From an uncultured Lachnospiraceae bacterium (GTDB taxonomy: Bacteria > Bacillota > Clostridia > Lachnospirales > Lachnospiraceae), in the NCBI GenBank assembly GCA_900546495.1, contig URDN01000020.1, forward strand, positions 1 to 45,644: a stretch of 45,644 nucleotides of DNA, in the 5' to 3' direction. Position 1 is the first letter of the stretch; each line of letters starts with the position of its first letter. Positions 32,912-40,839 of the stretch are shown here, piece by piece. The translations under genes were made by a program, and so were the position numbers. The notes beneath the pieces are model-generated. The model did not search any database. It was not told the DNA's origin and saw only the letters and a list, made by a program, of their open reading frames with translations.

Positions 32912-33035
32912 TCCTACAGTTCACTCATCACATGTATTCAGATGATGATCATGCTTGCATGAGGAATTATCTGGATATATTGTGATGAAGGGAGCGCCTT
33001 TTTTATGAGCAAAAATAGTAGCATATACGTTTGCT

Positions 33036-33075
33036 TTCTTGAACCAAGTTCAAGAAGTATCGCTCGCAAGCGAGC
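33036..33075. repeat. Two short perfect hairpins in the pyrI-lacZ gap
   Basis: TTCTTGAAC (33036-33044) / GTTCAAGAA (33048-33056) with a 3-nt loop is followed by GCTCGC (33062-33067) / GCGAGC (33070-33075). Another small palindrome, TCATGC-TT-GCATGA, lies at 32949-32962. No coding potential that I trust is present in 32912-33118. The hairpins are not followed by T-runs. Confidence 0.5.
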
Positions 33076-33118
33076 TCTTTTGCGAATGGCGCGAACTGTA
33101 TAATAATTTCTAAAAGAA

Positions 33119-33153
33119 CGGACCACATACCTTGCTATGTGGTCCGCTTTTTT
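33119..33153 (+). terminator. Strong intrinsic terminator after pyrI
   Basis: CGGACCACATA (33119-33129) pairs perfectly with TATGTGGTCCG (33136-33146) around a 6-nt loop, followed by C and six T residues. It lies about 210 bp after the pyrI stop. Confidence 0.88.
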
Positions 33154-33160
33154 ATATAAT
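33132..33160 (+). promoter_or_regulatory. Predicted promoter of the beta-galactosidase gene, inside the terminator
   Basis: TTGCTA (33132-33137) and a perfect TATAAT (33155-33160) are 17 bp apart. The -35 hexamer lies in the loop and 3' arm of the pyrI terminator. The next 70 bp hold no clear operator; GAGTA/TACTC arms occur just downstream. Confidence 0.5.
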
Positions 33161-33232
33161 ACATTCAAGTGAGTATTCATCTATTTACTCATTATTTCAA
33201 GGAAAAAATCATTTTATGAGGAGGGTTTTTAC

Positions 33233-36200
33233 ATGATTATTCCAAAGTATTTTGAAGACAATCATACCTTTGGTGTCAACGATGAGCCGATGCGTGCTTA
33301 TTACATTCCGACATCCAACGCACAATTTGCGGACTGGACATGCCGTCAGGGGACAGACCGTTTCTTATTGTTAAACGGTGACTGGAAGTTCCGGTATTTT
33401 GACAGCATTTATGATTGTCAGGAAGCTTTCTATGAGGAAGGTTATGACACCAGTCATTTCGATACACTTCCGGTTCCGTCCAACTGGCAGGATCACGGTT
33501 ACGATATCCATCAGTATACCAATACGCGCTATCCGTTCCCGTTTGATCCGCCATATGTACCACACGAAAATCCATGTGGTGCTTATGTCCGCAGCTTTAC
33601 ATACAAAAAGCCCGAAGGAACCGCAACTTACCATCTGAATTTTGAAGGTGTGGACTCCTGCTATTATGTATGGTTAAACGGCACCTTTATCGGATATCAT
33701 CAGGTTTCTCATTCCACCGGTGAATTTGATATCACGAACGCTCTGCGTGAAGGTGAAAACACACTTGCCGTTCTCGTTCTGAAATGGTGTGACGGCAGTT
33801 ACCTGGAAGATCAGGACAAGTTCCGTAATTCCGGTATTTTCCGCGATGTCTATGTGCTTGCAAGACCGGAAAACTATGTCCGTGATTTCTTTATCAAAAT
33901 GCAGTTAAAAGACAATTATACTGCTGCAGACGTAACAATTCCGCTGACGTTTGCAAAAGAATCCATTCCGGTTTCTTACAAACTGACCACTGCCTGCGGC
34001 TGCGTTGTTGCAGAAGGTGTTTCTGAAGGAGACAGCATTACATTTTCTGCTTCCGATCTCACCCTGTGGAATGCGGAACATCCGTATCTGTATACACTGA
34101 CTCTTTCCACCGATGGTGAAACGATTCGCCAACGCATCGGTTTCCGTGAAATCAGCATCAAAGATTCCATTGTATACCTGAATGGTCAGAAAGTTCGTTT
34201 CCGCGGAACAAACCGCCACGACAGTGATCCTTATGTGGGTTCTGCCGTTACCTTAAATCATATCCGCAAAGATATGAGCCTGATGAAACAGCACAATTTC
34301 AATGCTATCCGCACCAGCCATTATCCGAATGCACCGGAATTTTATGAGCTGTGTGACGAATACGGTTTCTATGTCATTGACGAATCCGACATAGAGATCC
34401 ACGGTGTTGTAAACCTGTACAACCTGAATATCTGGAAAGAAGGAAAGAAAAACCCGTTCCCACCGTTTTTATCTGACAACGAAGACTGGACAGACAGCGT
34501 TGTAGACCGTGTTCAGAAAAATGTGATGCGTGATAAAAACCGTACCAGCGTGCTGATCTGGTCCATGGGAAATGAAGCCGGCTACGGATGTACCTTTGAA
34601 GATGCCCTTGCCTGGACCAAATCTTATGATCCGACCAGACTGACACATTATGAGAGCTCCATGCACCATCCGCGCAATCCGAAACGTGGAAAAACAGATT
34701 TCTCCAATATTGATCTGCGCAGCCGCATGTACGCTGCAATCCCGGAAATGCATGCCTATCTGGACAATAACCCGGACAAACCGTTTATTCAGTGCGAGTT
34801 TATTCATGCTATGGGAAATGGACCTGGAGACATCGAGGACTACTATCAGTTAGAGGAACAATATGACACTTTCGTGGGCGGTTTTGTCTGGGAATGGTGT
34901 GATCACGGTGTTTACATGGGAACCACAGACGATGGCCGCAGGAAATTCTACTACGGTGGTGATTCCGGCGAATATCCACATGACGGAAACTTCTGCATGG
35001 ACGGACTTGTTTACCCGGACCGTACACCAAGCACCGGTTTAAAAGAATATAAAAATGTGCATCGTCCGGTTCGTGTACATCTGATGGATGCTGCTTCCGG
35101 TACTTACATCCTGCAGAACAATCTGGATTTTACAAACTTAAAAGAAGAATTATATCTGACCTATGAAATCCTGCAAAATGGTATGGCAGTTGCTTCCGGT
35201 GAGATCAGAGATACTGAGCTGTTAGATGTTGCTCCAAGAAGCAAGAAGACGGTTCAGCTGCCAATTAAGCCACTGGAAGACGGTTCCTGCTCTGTGATCA
35301 TCAGCTCTCATCAGCTGCATGAGAAACCATTTACACCGGCCGGTTTCAAACTTGGTTTTGACCAGATCATGTTGAATGAAAACTGCACGGATACCTTAAC
35401 CGCTCTGCTGGATGCAGAAAAAGCATCTGCAGCCTCCTGCTCTTGCGCTGCAAATGACACTGTTTCTGCTATTACTTATACAGAAAATGATCGTGTCATT
35501 ACCATCAACGGTGTTGACTTCGTCTATGTATACAACAAACTCACCGGAATGTTTGACAGCATGATCTACAAAAATCACAGCTTCTTAAAACGTCCGATGG
35601 AAATGAATATCTGGCGTGCACCGACAGATAATGATCGCGTGGTCAAGAGACTGTGGTATGAAGCAGGCTATGATAAAATGACACAGCGTGCTTATAATAC
35701 AACTGTAGAAGCACAGGAAGATGGTTCCCTGAAACTGCACACAACCTCTTCCATGGCTCCCATCTTCCGGCAGCGTTTCCTGGAGATTGATGCAGAATGG
35801 ATCATCACACCGGATGGAATCGTCAGATCCAGCATGGAGATTGAGCGGGATGCGATCATGCGTGGCATGTACAGCGAATACTTCGAAGATGTGGCAGAAA
35901 ATGACAATCCATTCCAGCCAAACGAGGCATTTCTCCCTCGACTTGGTATCCGCCTGTTCCTGTCAAAACGTATGAATCAGGCAGAATACTTTGGATACGG
36001 ACCTCATGAGAGCTATATTGACAAACGCCGGGCAAGCTATCTTGGCAAATTTAATGCGCGGGTTTGTGATCTGCATGAGGACTATATGCGCCCGCAGGAG
36101 AACGGAAGCCACTATCATTGCGAATATGTCAGTGTTGCTGATGACAGCCGGAAACTGACCGTATATAACGAGCAGCCGATTTCCTTTAATCTGTCCGAGT

Positions 36201-36391
36201 ATACAGAAGAAGAACTGACCACGAAAGGTCATAATTATGAACTGGAAAAATCCGGATACACTGTATTCTGTATCGATTACAGACAGAGTGGTATCGGTTC
36301 CGGAAGCTGTGGTCCTCAGTTGGCAAAAGAATATCGTCTGGACGATACTCATTATACGTTCTCATTCCACTTGAAACCGGAAATTTTGTAA
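33233..36391 (+). CDS. lacZ: GH2 beta-galactosidase, LacZ type
   Basis: Hydrolyses terminal beta-galactosides such as lactose or host/plant galactosides. The 1,052-residue protein has the five-domain LacZ layout: a sugar-binding jelly roll with PVPSNWQDHGYDIHQYTN, two Ig-like domains, a TIM barrel and a C-terminal galactose-mutarotase-like domain (MNIWRAPTDNDR onward). The acid/base is Glu448 in WSMGNEAGYG and the nucleophile Glu522 in QCEFIHAMGNG. There is no signal peptide, so it acts in the cytoplasm. GGAGGG precedes the ATG. It stands alone between two terminators, with no transporter or regulator adjacent; real substrate preference is not evident. Confidence 0.95.
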   Translation: MIIPKYFEDNHTFGVNDEPMRAYYIPTSNAQFADWTCRQGTDRFLLLNGDWKFRYFDSIYDCQEAFYEEGYDTSHFDTLPVPSNWQDHGYDIHQYTNTRYPFPFDPPYVPHENPCGAYVRSFTYKKPEGTATYHLNFEGVDSCYYVWLNGTFIGYHQVSHSTGEFDITNALREGENTLAVLVLKWCDGSYLEDQDKFRNSGIFRDVYVLARPENYVRDFFIKMQLKDNYTAADVTIPLTFAKESIPVSYKLTTACGCVVAEGVSEGDSITFSASDLTLWNAEHPYLYTLTLSTDGETIRQRIGFREISIKDSIVYLNGQKVRFRGTNRHDSDPYVGSAVTLNHIRKDMSLMKQHNFNAIRTSHYPNAPEFYELCDEYGFYVIDESDIEIHGVVNLYNLNIWKEGKKNPFPPFLSDNEDWTDSVVDRVQKNVMRDKNRTSVLIWSMGNEAGYGCTFEDALAWTKSYDPTRLTHYESSMHHPRNPKRGKTDFSNIDLRSRMYAAIPEMHAYLDNNPDKPFIQCEFIHAMGNGPGDIEDYYQLEEQYDTFVGGFVWEWCDHGVYMGTTDDGRRKFYYGGDSGEYPHDGNFCMDGLVYPDRTPSTGLKEYKNVHRPVRVHLMDAASGTYILQNNLDFTNLKEELYLTYEILQNGMAVASGEIRDTELLDVAPRSKKTVQLPIKPLEDGSCSVIISSHQLHEKPFTPAGFKLGFDQIMLNENCTDTLTALLDAEKASAASCSCAANDTVSAITYTENDRVITINGVDFVYVYNKLTGMFDSMIYKNHSFLKRPMEMNIWRAPTDNDRVVKRLWYEAGYDKMTQRAYNTTVEAQEDGSLKLHTTSSMAPIFRQRFLEIDAEWIITPDGIVRSSMEIERDAIMRGMYSEYFEDVAENDNPFQPNEAFLPRLGIRLFLSKRMNQAEYFGYGPHESYIDKRRASYLGKFNARVCDLHEDYMRPQENGSHYHCEYVSVADDSRKLTVYNEQPISFNLSEYTEEELTTKGHNYELEKSGYTVFCIDYRQSGIGSGSCGPQLAKEYRLDDTHYTFSFHLKPEIL

Positions 36392-36407
36392 TTTCTTATC
36401 AAACACA

Positions 36408-36452
36408 AAAACATAAGACACATTCGCTGCCGTAGAATGTGTCTTATGTTTT
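36408..36452. terminator. Bidirectional terminator between lacZ and frlD
   Basis: An 18-bp perfect inverted repeat, AAAACATAAGACACATTC (36408-36425) with its complement (36435-36452), surrounds a 9-nt loop with T-runs in both directions. Confidence 0.9.
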
Positions 36453-36503
36453 CTTTCTTATTACTTCGCACTTATAGATATGAGAGCACATTACACATCT
36501 ATC

Positions 36504-37301
36504 TTACCAAGCTCCGCTATATCCCAGTGTCACACTGCTGTTTTTTGCTCCCTGTTCCATACTTTCCTCTAATGATTTTCCCTGTAAGATACCATATAAA
36601 AAGCCTGCAATGAAGCTGTCACCGGCTCCCATCGTATCCACAACATCGCATGGAATAATCCCAAACTCCGTATAACTTGTGCCGTCATAAGCAATGCTTC
36701 CTTTTGTACCTCTGGTGACGATGACTGTCTTTGCTCCCTTTTCCTGCATTTCTTCCATGAAGTTTCGCATCCATTCTTCATCTTCTCCATCATAGGCAAA
36801 AAATGCATAATCCACAAATGGAATCGCGATATCAATCACCGGGCTTTCATATTTCGTTGCAAAGTCAAAAGCAATCCTGGTGCCACAAGCCTTGATTTTC
36901 TCAAGATCATTCTCTATCATCCCCCAGATTCCGGATACGACCAGATCATGGCTTCCAAGAAATTCAATATCTTCTTCACTCAGCTTGAAATCTGCCATAA
37001 CGCCTTCCTCATAATCTCCGAGAATACGCTCTCCGTCTATGATTTCCACGTGTGTCACAGCCGTACTGCCAGGCACCACTTTCAAATGAGAAATATCCAC
37101 CCCTTTTTTTGCAATTGACTCCTTCATTAATTTCCCATATGCATCGTCTCCAACGACACCGGTATAAGACGCTTCCCCGCCAAGCCGAACCGCATAAACG
37201 GCAACATTCACCGGATTTCCTCCCGGAAATGCCCCACCTGTCTGATCATAAGCATCCACGCAATTGTCTCCTACAGCTGCAATTTTAATCTTTTTCTCCA
37301 T
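36504..37301 (-). CDS. frlD: PfkB-family kinase, probable fructoselysine 6-kinase
   Basis: Phosphorylates an Amadori sugar-amine, probably fructoselysine, at C6. The 265-residue ribokinase-fold protein opens IKIAAVGDNCVDAYDQTGGAFPGGNPVNVAVYAVRLG and has the anion-hole and catalytic Asp motif DTMGAGDSFIAGFLYG near the end. The FrlD call rests on the VGDNCVD start, on length, and on the adjacent deglycase gene; another PfkB substrate cannot be excluded by sequence alone. GAGGA nine bases upstream picks 37301, the fourth available Met of the frame. It follows frlB by about 70 bp on the same strand. Confidence 0.84.
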   Translation of the reverse strand: MEKKIKIAAVGDNCVDAYDQTGGAFPGGNPVNVAVYAVRLGGEASYTGVVGDDAYGKLMKESIAKKGVDISHLKVVPGSTAVTHVEIIDGERILGDYEEGVMADFKLSEEDIEFLGSHDLVVSGIWGMIENDLEKIKACGTRIAFDFATKYESPVIDIAIPFVDYAFFAYDGEDEEWMRNFMEEMQEKGAKTVIVTRGTKGSIAYDGTSYTEFGIIPCDVVDTMGAGDSFIAGFLYGILQGKSLEESMEQGAKNSSVTLGYSGAW

Positions 37302-37374
37302 TTTCAGCATTCCTCGCATCACTTCATCATTGTTTATCTTTCAGTACGCAGAATCATCTTTTCTTCCAAATTCA

Positions 37375-38370
37375 TTAATAATCAAACTGACGATAATATC
37401 TTCTGATTTCCATTGGATGGCAATTGATCTGCTCCAAATGTGCATCAATACGCTGTGTTACAGCATGGGTCACAAGATGAGACAGATTTCCACGGAATTC
37501 CTCGCTGATTCCTTTCAACTCATAGTCTTTGGAATCAATTACTGTGTAATTTGCACAAACACGCGGCAGGAATTTTACTACTCGTTCACTCAGAGAACGC
37601 TGTGCATCTTCACCTACAAATACAGTGACCGGTGTATTGCGGTCTACAATTTCCAGCATTCCATGGAAAAATTCTGCACTGTGGATAGATTTTGTACGGA
37701 TCCAATGCTGCTCTTCCCAGTAGCACATTGCATAAGAATATGTGGAACCATACTGATTACCTGCTCCTACAAAATAATGGATACTGTCATTGCAATGTTT
37801 CTTTGCAAATGCCTCTCCAAATGCATCCGCTGCTTTCTCAACTTCTACCAGATCTGCAGCCAGATTTTCATCCAGTTCTTTGTAATAACGATCATATTCC
37901 GGGAATTCACCTGCATTGTACATAAAACGGTCTGCAACCATAAAAAACTTCAGCTGTTCATTGCCCGGATATGCAATTTCATAATCTACGATCTGCGCCA
38001 GTTCTGCAGTATCCACATCAATAAATCCAAACACCTTTGCTCCCGCTGCAGAAGCTTTTTTGACACCTTCCACCATCTCGATGGTACTTCCGGTTACGGA
38101 TGAAACCACAACAATCGTATCTGCTCCAACTTTTTTATTTCCAGTTGTCAGATATTCTGCTGCATTTTCCACGAAAAAGTCAAGTCCTGATTTTTCTTTC
38201 ATATGAACTTCTGCCTGTAAGCAGGAAGCATAAGTGCCTCCTATGCCAAGCCAGCAGATATTTTTAAATCCATCTTTACAGATCTGGTCTACAATTTCTT
38301 CGATTTTCCCGCGCAATGCAAGTGCACCTTTTACACTGTCAATCTGTTTCTGCTCATCAAATTTCAACAT
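37375..38370 (-). CDS. frlB: SIS-domain deglycase, probable fructoselysine-6-phosphate deglycase
   Basis: Splits fructoselysine 6-phosphate into glucose 6-phosphate and lysine. The 331-residue protein has two SIS (sugar isomerase) domains; the first contains ICWLGIGGTYASCLQ and VVVSSVTGSTIEMVEG, the second FVGAGNQYGSTYSYA and the EFFHGMLEIVD substrate loop. A PfkB kinase gene follows and GntR genes diverge upstream, the known frl arrangement. The related glucoselysine deglycases (GfrF) are the main alternative. AAAGGAGG lies 13 bases before the ATG. Its promoter and a 24-bp operator-like motif overlap. Confidence 0.86.
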   Translation of the reverse strand: MLKFDEQKQIDSVKGALALRGKIEEIVDQICKDGFKNICWLGIGGTYASCLQAEVHMKEKSGLDFFVENAAEYLTTGNKKVGADTIVVVSSVTGSTIEMVEGVKKASAAGAKVFGFIDVDTAELAQIVDYEIAYPGNEQLKFFMVADRFMYNAGEFPEYDRYYKELDENLAADLVEVEKAADAFGEAFAKKHCNDSIHYFVGAGNQYGSTYSYAMCYWEEQHWIRTKSIHSAEFFHGMLEIVDRNTPVTVFVGEDAQRSLSERVVKFLPRVCANYTVIDSKDYELKGISEEFRGNLSHLVTHAVTQRIDAHLEQINCHPMEIRRYYRQFDY

Positions 38371-38413
38371 GTTATTTTGATATCCTCCTTTAATTCCTTT
38401 TCCTTTTTTGCAA

Positions 38414-38437
38414 CCACTTATGTAAATTACTATACCA
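38414..38437. promoter_or_regulatory. 24-bp operator-like motif, copy 1, over the frlB -10
   Basis: It reads CCACT-N2-TGTA-N6-TATACCA. The other copy at 38577-38600 matches at every non-N position and has the same spacing. This copy covers the frlB -10 and predicted start site, as a repressor site would. Confidence 0.65.
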
Positions 38438-38456
38438 CGGTTTCTTAAATAGTCAA
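38429..38456 (-). promoter_or_regulatory. Predicted promoter of frlB-frlD
   Basis: On the minus strand TTGACT (38451-38456) and TATAGT (38429-38434) are 16 bp apart, with a leader of about 50 nt. Confidence 0.7.
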
Positions 38457-38576
38457 CATCTTTTTTAAAAATGTTATTCTAAGCATTTAATAGCTATATG
38501 TTTTTCGCGATTATATCTTGTGTTTTATTCATTATCATTCATTTTTTGGCATATTTGCATAACCGACTGATTTAGA

Positions 38577-38600
38577 CCACTAGTGTATTTTTTTATACCA
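38577..38600. promoter_or_regulatory. 24-bp operator-like motif, copy 2, upstream of the GntR promoter
   Basis: CCACT-N2-TGTA-N6-TATACCA in the same orientation as copy 1 at 38414, ending 7 bp before the -35 of the regulator promoter. Confidence 0.65.
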
Positions 38601-38607
38601 ATCATAT

Positions 38608-38637
38608 TTGACGGACAGATTGCATCTGTTATATGAT
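38608..38637 (+). promoter_or_regulatory. Predicted promoter of the GntR pair with palindromic spacer
   Basis: TTGACG (38608-38613) and TATGAT (38632-38637) are 18 bp apart. The spacer contains the perfect palindrome ACAGAT-TGC-ATCTGT (38615-38629), so a dimer bound there would block RNA polymerase. Confidence 0.65.
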
Positions 38638-38745
38638 AGAAACAAGCAACTATTCGGTAGCATGAATGCAAAAGATGTTCTATAATAATCTTTTCATATA
38701 GTTATTTTTAAAATTGGAAGTAAAAGGAGCGTATTTTTAGAATTT

Positions 38746-39480
38746 ATGAGAAAGAATTTACTGACAATGGATGTCATTCTTGCAAAAGAGATCATATATA
38801 TGTTGAAAAATGAGGGCTATCGCCCCGGAGACCGGCTTCCTTCTGAGCGATTTCTTGCGGAGCATTTTCATGTGCAGCGGCCTACTATCCGGAATGCTCT
38901 GGCACAACTTGTGCGTGAGCATTACCTTTTTTCCCAGGAAAGACTTGGATATTTTGTTGCTCCTGAGAGAATCAAAATATCTACTCACACCTGTACCGGT
39001 AATTTTGATCCCGGAGAAAGACGTCCGAATATTCGCTGGCAGCCCTATTCTTTTGAAGAGATTTTGGTAGATAAACGTCTTTCCGGCAAAATGCTGATCC
39101 CGGAACAAACACCAGTTTATAAAATCCTTTTCATTTATTATGAAAACGACACCCCGCTGTGCCTGGATTATTCTTATACTCCAATCGATATCTATCCTGG
39201 TCTGACTGCTGAAATTCTGGGTTCACGCCCGATTTTGAATGTATTGCAGACAGATCTTCAGATACCGATTTTGAAATCCAATCAGCGTGTGACACTCATT
39301 TACACAAATGAGGAAGAATCCAGTCTGCTCCAAACTGCACCGGGTAGTCCCATGATGAAATACAAAGGTCTGGTATACGACGAAACCGGCAGACTGATTC
39401 ATTTTTTTGAAGACATTATGAAAATAGATGATTTTGCATTTATCAGAAATGCGGAAATGGAGGAATCATGGAACAATTAA
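38746..39480 (+). CDS. GntR/HutC-family regulator (first of two)
   Basis: A 244-residue repressor with an N-terminal winged helix (about residues 10-75: GYRPGDRLPSERFLAEHFHVQRPTIRNAL) and a C-terminal UTRA ligand domain (about 95-240). Divergence from frlB-frlD suggests it answers to an Amadori compound or its phosphate, as FrlR-type regulators do. GGAG is about 16 bases before the ATG, which is long; an internal ATG at codon 8 is an alternative. It overlaps the second regulator by 13 bases. Confidence 0.88.
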   Translation: MRKNLLTMDVILAKEIIYMLKNEGYRPGDRLPSERFLAEHFHVQRPTIRNALAQLVREHYLFSQERLGYFVAPERIKISTHTCTGNFDPGERRPNIRWQPYSFEEILVDKRLSGKMLIPEQTPVYKILFIYYENDTPLCLDYSYTPIDIYPGLTAEILGSRPILNVLQTDLQIPILKSNQRVTLIYTNEEESSLLQTAPGSPMMKYKGLVYDETGRLIHFFEDIMKIDDFAFIRNAEMEESWNN

Positions 39481-40205
39481 ATCATGTAGCAGCACAGGTG
39501 CGCGATATTATTGTAAGCAGGATTGAAAGCCATGAATATCTTCCCGGAGAAATGATCCCTAGCGAACGAGTCCTTGCAGAAATGTATGGTGTAAGCCGAC
39601 CTACTATCCGCACAGCCATCGATGAACTTGTAAATGAGCATTATCTCGTGCGTCGACAGGGAAAAGGTACCTTTGTCAAGAAACCGGAATATAACAAAGT
39701 CGCTTTCGGTGTATTAAATGAATCCGAAAATGCCAGTTTCACTTCCCTTGTCCGCAATTTTGGAATCGAGATATCCAACAAATTACTGTGCACCGGCACC
39801 ATCCAGGGGCGTTATTATTATGCTGATAAACTTGGTCTTGCATTTGAAGAACCAATTTATGGAATCCACCGTATCCGCCAGGGTAACAAAGAGCCACTGG
39901 CTATTGAGTACACTTACGTTCCACTGAAATTTTTCCCGGATATCGATAATTATAACTTTGAACAGATTTCTCTGTATGACTACATGTCCACCAGAGATCA
40001 CCTGCCCGTTGTTTTCCAGGAATCTCTGACCATGGTAGAAGCCGGGGATAAAATCCGTTCCTATCTGCATCTGGAAGATGAAATGATCGTCAATCACCTG
40101 GAACTGATTGGCTATGACCATCACGGTAACCTTGTAGAATATACAGAAAGTTATTCCCGCCCAGACAAACTGGAAGTACGTTTTGTATCAAATAGCACAA
40201 AATAG
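39468..40205 (+). CDS. GntR/HutC-family regulator (second of two)
   Basis: A 245-residue paralogue of the gene before it, with winged helix (about 15-75: HEYLPGEMIPSERVLAEMYGVSRPTIRTAI) and a UTRA domain. The helix-turn-helix residues differ (YGVSRPT against FHVQRPT), as do the wings, which suggests different DNA sites or effectors. The start lies inside the end of the first gene with GGAGGA just upstream, giving translational coupling. It ends at a strong terminator. Confidence 0.9.
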   Translation: MEQLNHVAAQVRDIIVSRIESHEYLPGEMIPSERVLAEMYGVSRPTIRTAIDELVNEHYLVRRQGKGTFVKKPEYNKVAFGVLNESENASFTSLVRNFGIEISNKLLCTGTIQGRYYYADKLGLAFEEPIYGIHRIRQGNKEPLAIEYTYVPLKFFPDIDNYNFEQISLYDYMSTRDHLPVVFQESLTMVEAGDKIRSYLHLEDEMIVNHLELIGYDHHGNLVEYTESYSRPDKLEVRFVSNSTK

Positions 40206-40220
40206 AAACGCTGTCCGTAA

Positions 40221-40267
40221 AAAAATAAGTCGAGCGCACATGAAATTTGTGCGTTCGACTTATTTTT
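40221..40267. terminator. Bidirectional terminator between the second GntR gene and greA
   Basis: A 20-bp stem (40221-40240 with 40248-40267, one G-U pair) has a 7-nt loop and runs of five A and five T at its ends. Confidence 0.9.
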
Positions 40268-40268
40268 G

Positions 40269-40772
40269 TTAAAATTTTCTGAGTCCAATACTTCCGTCAT
40301 CTTCGGTGTTTTCAATGGCACGGATTTCTACATAATAACCGGCATTTGCATTGATCTCCACATAGACACGGTCTCCGACTTTGTGACCAAGAATGGCTTT
40401 TCCGATTGGAGATTCCGTAGAAATCCAGCCTTTCAGGGAGTTTCCGCGCACGGTTGTCACTAGTGTATACACATCTTCTTCGTCATCATCTTCAAAATAT
40501 AAAGTAACTTTATTGTTGATTCCAACTTCATCGGATTTTGACTCATCGGATACAACTACCGCTGTTTTGATCATGCGCTCCAGATAACGGATACGGCTCT
40601 CATTGGCATTTTTATCTTTTTTTGCTGCGTGGTACTCAAAATTTTCACTGAGATCTCCATGCGCTCTTGCCTCTTTTACAGCTTCCAATGCTTCTTTACG
40701 AACTACCAGTTTCCGATATTCGATTTCCTCTTTCATTCGTTCAATGTCTTTTTCTGTCACTTCATCATGCAT
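40269..40772 (-). CDS. greA: Transcription elongation factor GreA/GreB family
   Basis: Rescues backtracked RNA polymerase by stimulating transcript cleavage. The 167-residue protein has the N-terminal coiled coil (about 1-75), with acidic-tip residues in the AHGDLSENFEYHAAK loop, and a C-terminal FKBP-like domain with SPIGKAILGHKVGDRV, the family signature. Length is near the usual 158. AGAAGG precedes the ATG. Confidence 0.94.
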   Translation of the reverse strand: MHDEVTEKDIERMKEEIEYRKLVVRKEALEAVKEARAHGDLSENFEYHAAKKDKNANESRIRYLERMIKTAVVVSDESKSDEVGINNKVTLYFEDDDEEDVYTLVTTVRGNSLKGWISTESPIGKAILGHKVGDRVYVEINANAGYYVEIRAIENTEDDGSIGLRKF

Positions 40773-40839
40773 AATATCGATACCTTCTTTCCAAAAATAA
40801 AGATAACAAAAGGAATGTCATTTTCTCTCATTTTGTGTA

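Larger units (their letters stand above)
38371..38745. other. 375-bp divergent frl control region
   Basis: No gene is visible. It contains promoters in both directions (38429-38456 minus, 38608-38637 plus), two copies of a 24-bp motif (38414-38437, 38577-38600) and a 15-bp palindrome (38615-38629). The rest is AT-rich with T-tracts. Confidence 0.65.

Noticed and set aside
32938..33180. An 80-codon minus-strand frame spanning the pyrI-lacZ gap
   Set aside because: It covers two hairpins and the pyrI terminator, is very Arg-rich as expected from reading through inverted repeats, and has no convincing binding site.
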